From: Hymenobacter aerilatus
GTDB taxonomy: Bacteria; Bacteroidota; Bacteroidia; Cytophagales; Hymenobacteraceae
Assembly (NCBI RefSeq): GCF_022921095.1
Contig: NZ_CP095053.1
Coordinates: 4,506,501 to 4,570,500, forward strand
Direction of reading: 5' to 3'
Length of the DNA stretch: 64,000 bases
Positions 62,993 through 64,000 of this stretch are shown here, piece by piece; position 1 is the first letter of the stretch; the number at the start of each line of letters is the position of its first letter. The translations under genes were made by a program, and so were the position numbers. The notes below the pieces were generated by a model that was given only the letters and a program-made list of their open reading frames with translations, was not told where the DNA came from and ran no database searches.

Positions 62993-64000
62993 TTAGTTAA
63001 CCCGAATCTCGTTGTTCTGTATCATGCGATAGATAGTAGACTTTCCAATTTGCAGCTTCGCAGCCACCTGCAGAATGTTGCCATTGTGGTTGTCGAGGTA
63101 GCGCTGCACAATGGCAGCAGTTTGCGTCCGCAACGACTCATCCCCGTCTGGTAGGCTGCTTTCTTGCGTGGTACTAGCGTGCCGGAGCGACAGATCCTGC
63201 GGGTGAATCGTGTCGCCGTCGGCCAGTACGGCGGCCAGCTCTACCACCGCTTTCAACTCGCGCACGTTGCCGGGGAAAGGGTAGCGCAACAGCTTCTGCT
63301 GAGCATCTGGCGACAAGCGGCAATCGGCCATGCCATTTTGAGAGCAAAATGCCTGCAAGAACGACTGGGCTAGTAGGAGCACGTCCTGACCCCGGTCGCG
63401 CAGAGGGGGTAGTAAAATAGGCAAGCCCAGTAGCCGGTAATACAGATCTTCCCGGAAGCGGCCCTGTTTCACTTCTTCTGTCAGGTCGCGATGCGTGGCT
63501 ACCATCAGGCGGGCATCAAATGGAATGGGGGCGCTGCCGCCTACCCGCATCACCTCCCGCTCTTGCAGCACGCGCAGCAATTTAGCTTGTAGATTCAGAT
63601 CCAGCTCCGCGATTTCATCCAGAAAGAGTGTGCCCCGGTGCGCTTCCTCAAACCGCCCGATACGCCGACTCACGGCACCGGTGAATGCACCTTTTTCGTG
63701 ACCAAACAACTCACTCTCAATCAGCTCGCGCGGAATGGCGGCTACGTTTACGGCCACAAACGCGCTGTTGCGGCGCTCGGAACGGAAGTGAATAGCCTTG
63801 GCCACCAACTCTTTGCCTGTACCAGTCTCTCCACTCAAGGATACGGTGATGTTGGTGCGGGCCGCTTTCTCTACCAAGGAAAATAATTGTTGCATTTGGG
63901 GGCTTTTTCCCAAAATAGCACGCTGGGGGTCGTACTTCTGCCCAATTTGCTCCCGCAGCCGTTCGTTTTCCCGGCGTAGCGCCAGCTGCTGATTGACATT
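62993..64000 (-). CDS. Sigma-54-dependent response regulator, 5' end outside window
   Basis: The frame continues from the stop at 62993 to the right edge without a start, so the N-terminal part (perhaps a receiver domain) is missing. Visible: a coiled linker (LALRRENERLREQIGQKY), the AAA+ domain with Walker A GETGTGKE, sigma-54-contacting GAFTGA, Walker B GTLFLDEI and an arginine-finger region, and a Fis-type helix-turn-helix at the C-terminus (ILQVAAKLQIGKSTIYRMI). It activates sigma-54 promoters and is probably phosphorylated through the hybrid kinase encoded next. Confidence 0.93.
   Translation of the reverse strand, partial: NVNQQLALRRENERLREQIGQKYDPQRAILGKSPQMQQLFSLVEKAARTNITVSLSGETGTGKELVAKAIHFRSERRNSAFVAVNVAAIPRELIESELFGHEKGAFTGAVSRRIGRFEEAHRGTLFLDEIAELDLNLQAKLLRVLQEREVMRVGGSAPIPFDARLMVATHRDLTEEVKQGRFREDLYYRLLGLPILLPPLRDRGQDVLLLAQSFLQAFCSQNGMADCRLSPDAQQKLLRYPFPGNVRELKAVVELAAVLADGDTIHPQDLSLRHASTTQESSLPDGDESLRTQTAAIVQRYLDNHNGNILQVAAKLQIGKSTIYRMIQNNEIRVN

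Overview
The window reads as chromosomal DNA of a Bacteroidota bacterium of the Cytophagales, most like Hymenobacter or a close relative. The reasons are: C-terminal type IX secretion (T9SS) sorting domains; SusD-free but typically Bacteroidota family content (BT_3928, DUF1599, DUF4295, DUF5522); the gene order rpmB-rpmG-DUF4295-ftsY-rimO; start regions without Shine-Dalgarno sequences; and the Bacteroidota promoter element TAnnTTTG in front of many genes. The DNA is G+C-rich. I see no phage, insertion sequence, transposase, CRISPR array or rRNA. Genus-level assignment is inference.

Layout. 1-5293 (mostly minus): end of a secreted protein, fatty-acid hydroxylase, shikimate kinase, an orphan DppB-type permease, a DoxX/BT_3928 membrane protein and a DUF1599 protein. 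5405-7128 (plus): folP-cdaA (folate; cyclic di-AMP). 7190-12425 (minus): large T9SS cargo, kbl, msrA, patatin. 12596-17642 (plus): L-threonine dehydrogenase, DUF3891, YihY, and two secreted proteins of unknown role. rlmN follows on minus. 19037-26096 (plus): a TPP riboswitch and the thiamine operon thiS-thiC-thiD-thiE-thiG-thiH-thiF; a TenI-like gene lies opposite. 27491-32599: mnmD, an A+T-rich DUF2007-like gene, DUF2157 and GDYXXLXY membrane proteins, two ExbD-type proteins and an orphan membrane protein. 32613-39712 (minus): 5-formyl-THF cyclo-ligase, bshC, a 2OG dioxygenase, rimO, ftsY, DUF4295, L33, L28, DUF5522. 39823-45215 (plus): DUF2314, rocD, lipoprotein, hemB, transglutaminase, GNAT. 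45277-55162: DUF922-like protein, permease, CDF transporter, GH-A glycosidase, PLD-like protein, MGMT, thioesterase, PfpI protein, membrane protein, porin, tRNA-Val, HDAC-like enzyme. 55296-58476 (minus): FAD enzyme, type III polyketide synthase and methyltransferase, a small biosynthetic cluster. 58652-64000: a stand-alone T9SS sorting domain, a 36-residue membrane peptide, a five-PAS hybrid histidine kinase and the sigma-54 activator expected to be its partner (cut by the window edge).

How the genes work together. The thiamine operon makes both halves of thiamine phosphate and is controlled by its product. Tdh and Kbl together turn threonine into glycine and acetyl-CoA. FolP and the cyclo-ligase serve folate. 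RlmN, RimO, MnmD, L28, L33, probably DUF4295, and FtsY serve translation and protein targeting.

The most unusual feature is a dispersed family of long, nearly perfect inverted repeats (core GTCATCCTGAGC...GCGAAGGACCTT and its complement) in intergenic regions. The two arms of each copy match each other even where copies differ, and some copies supply start or stop codons to neighbouring genes. Several unrelated intergenic inverted repeats accompany them.
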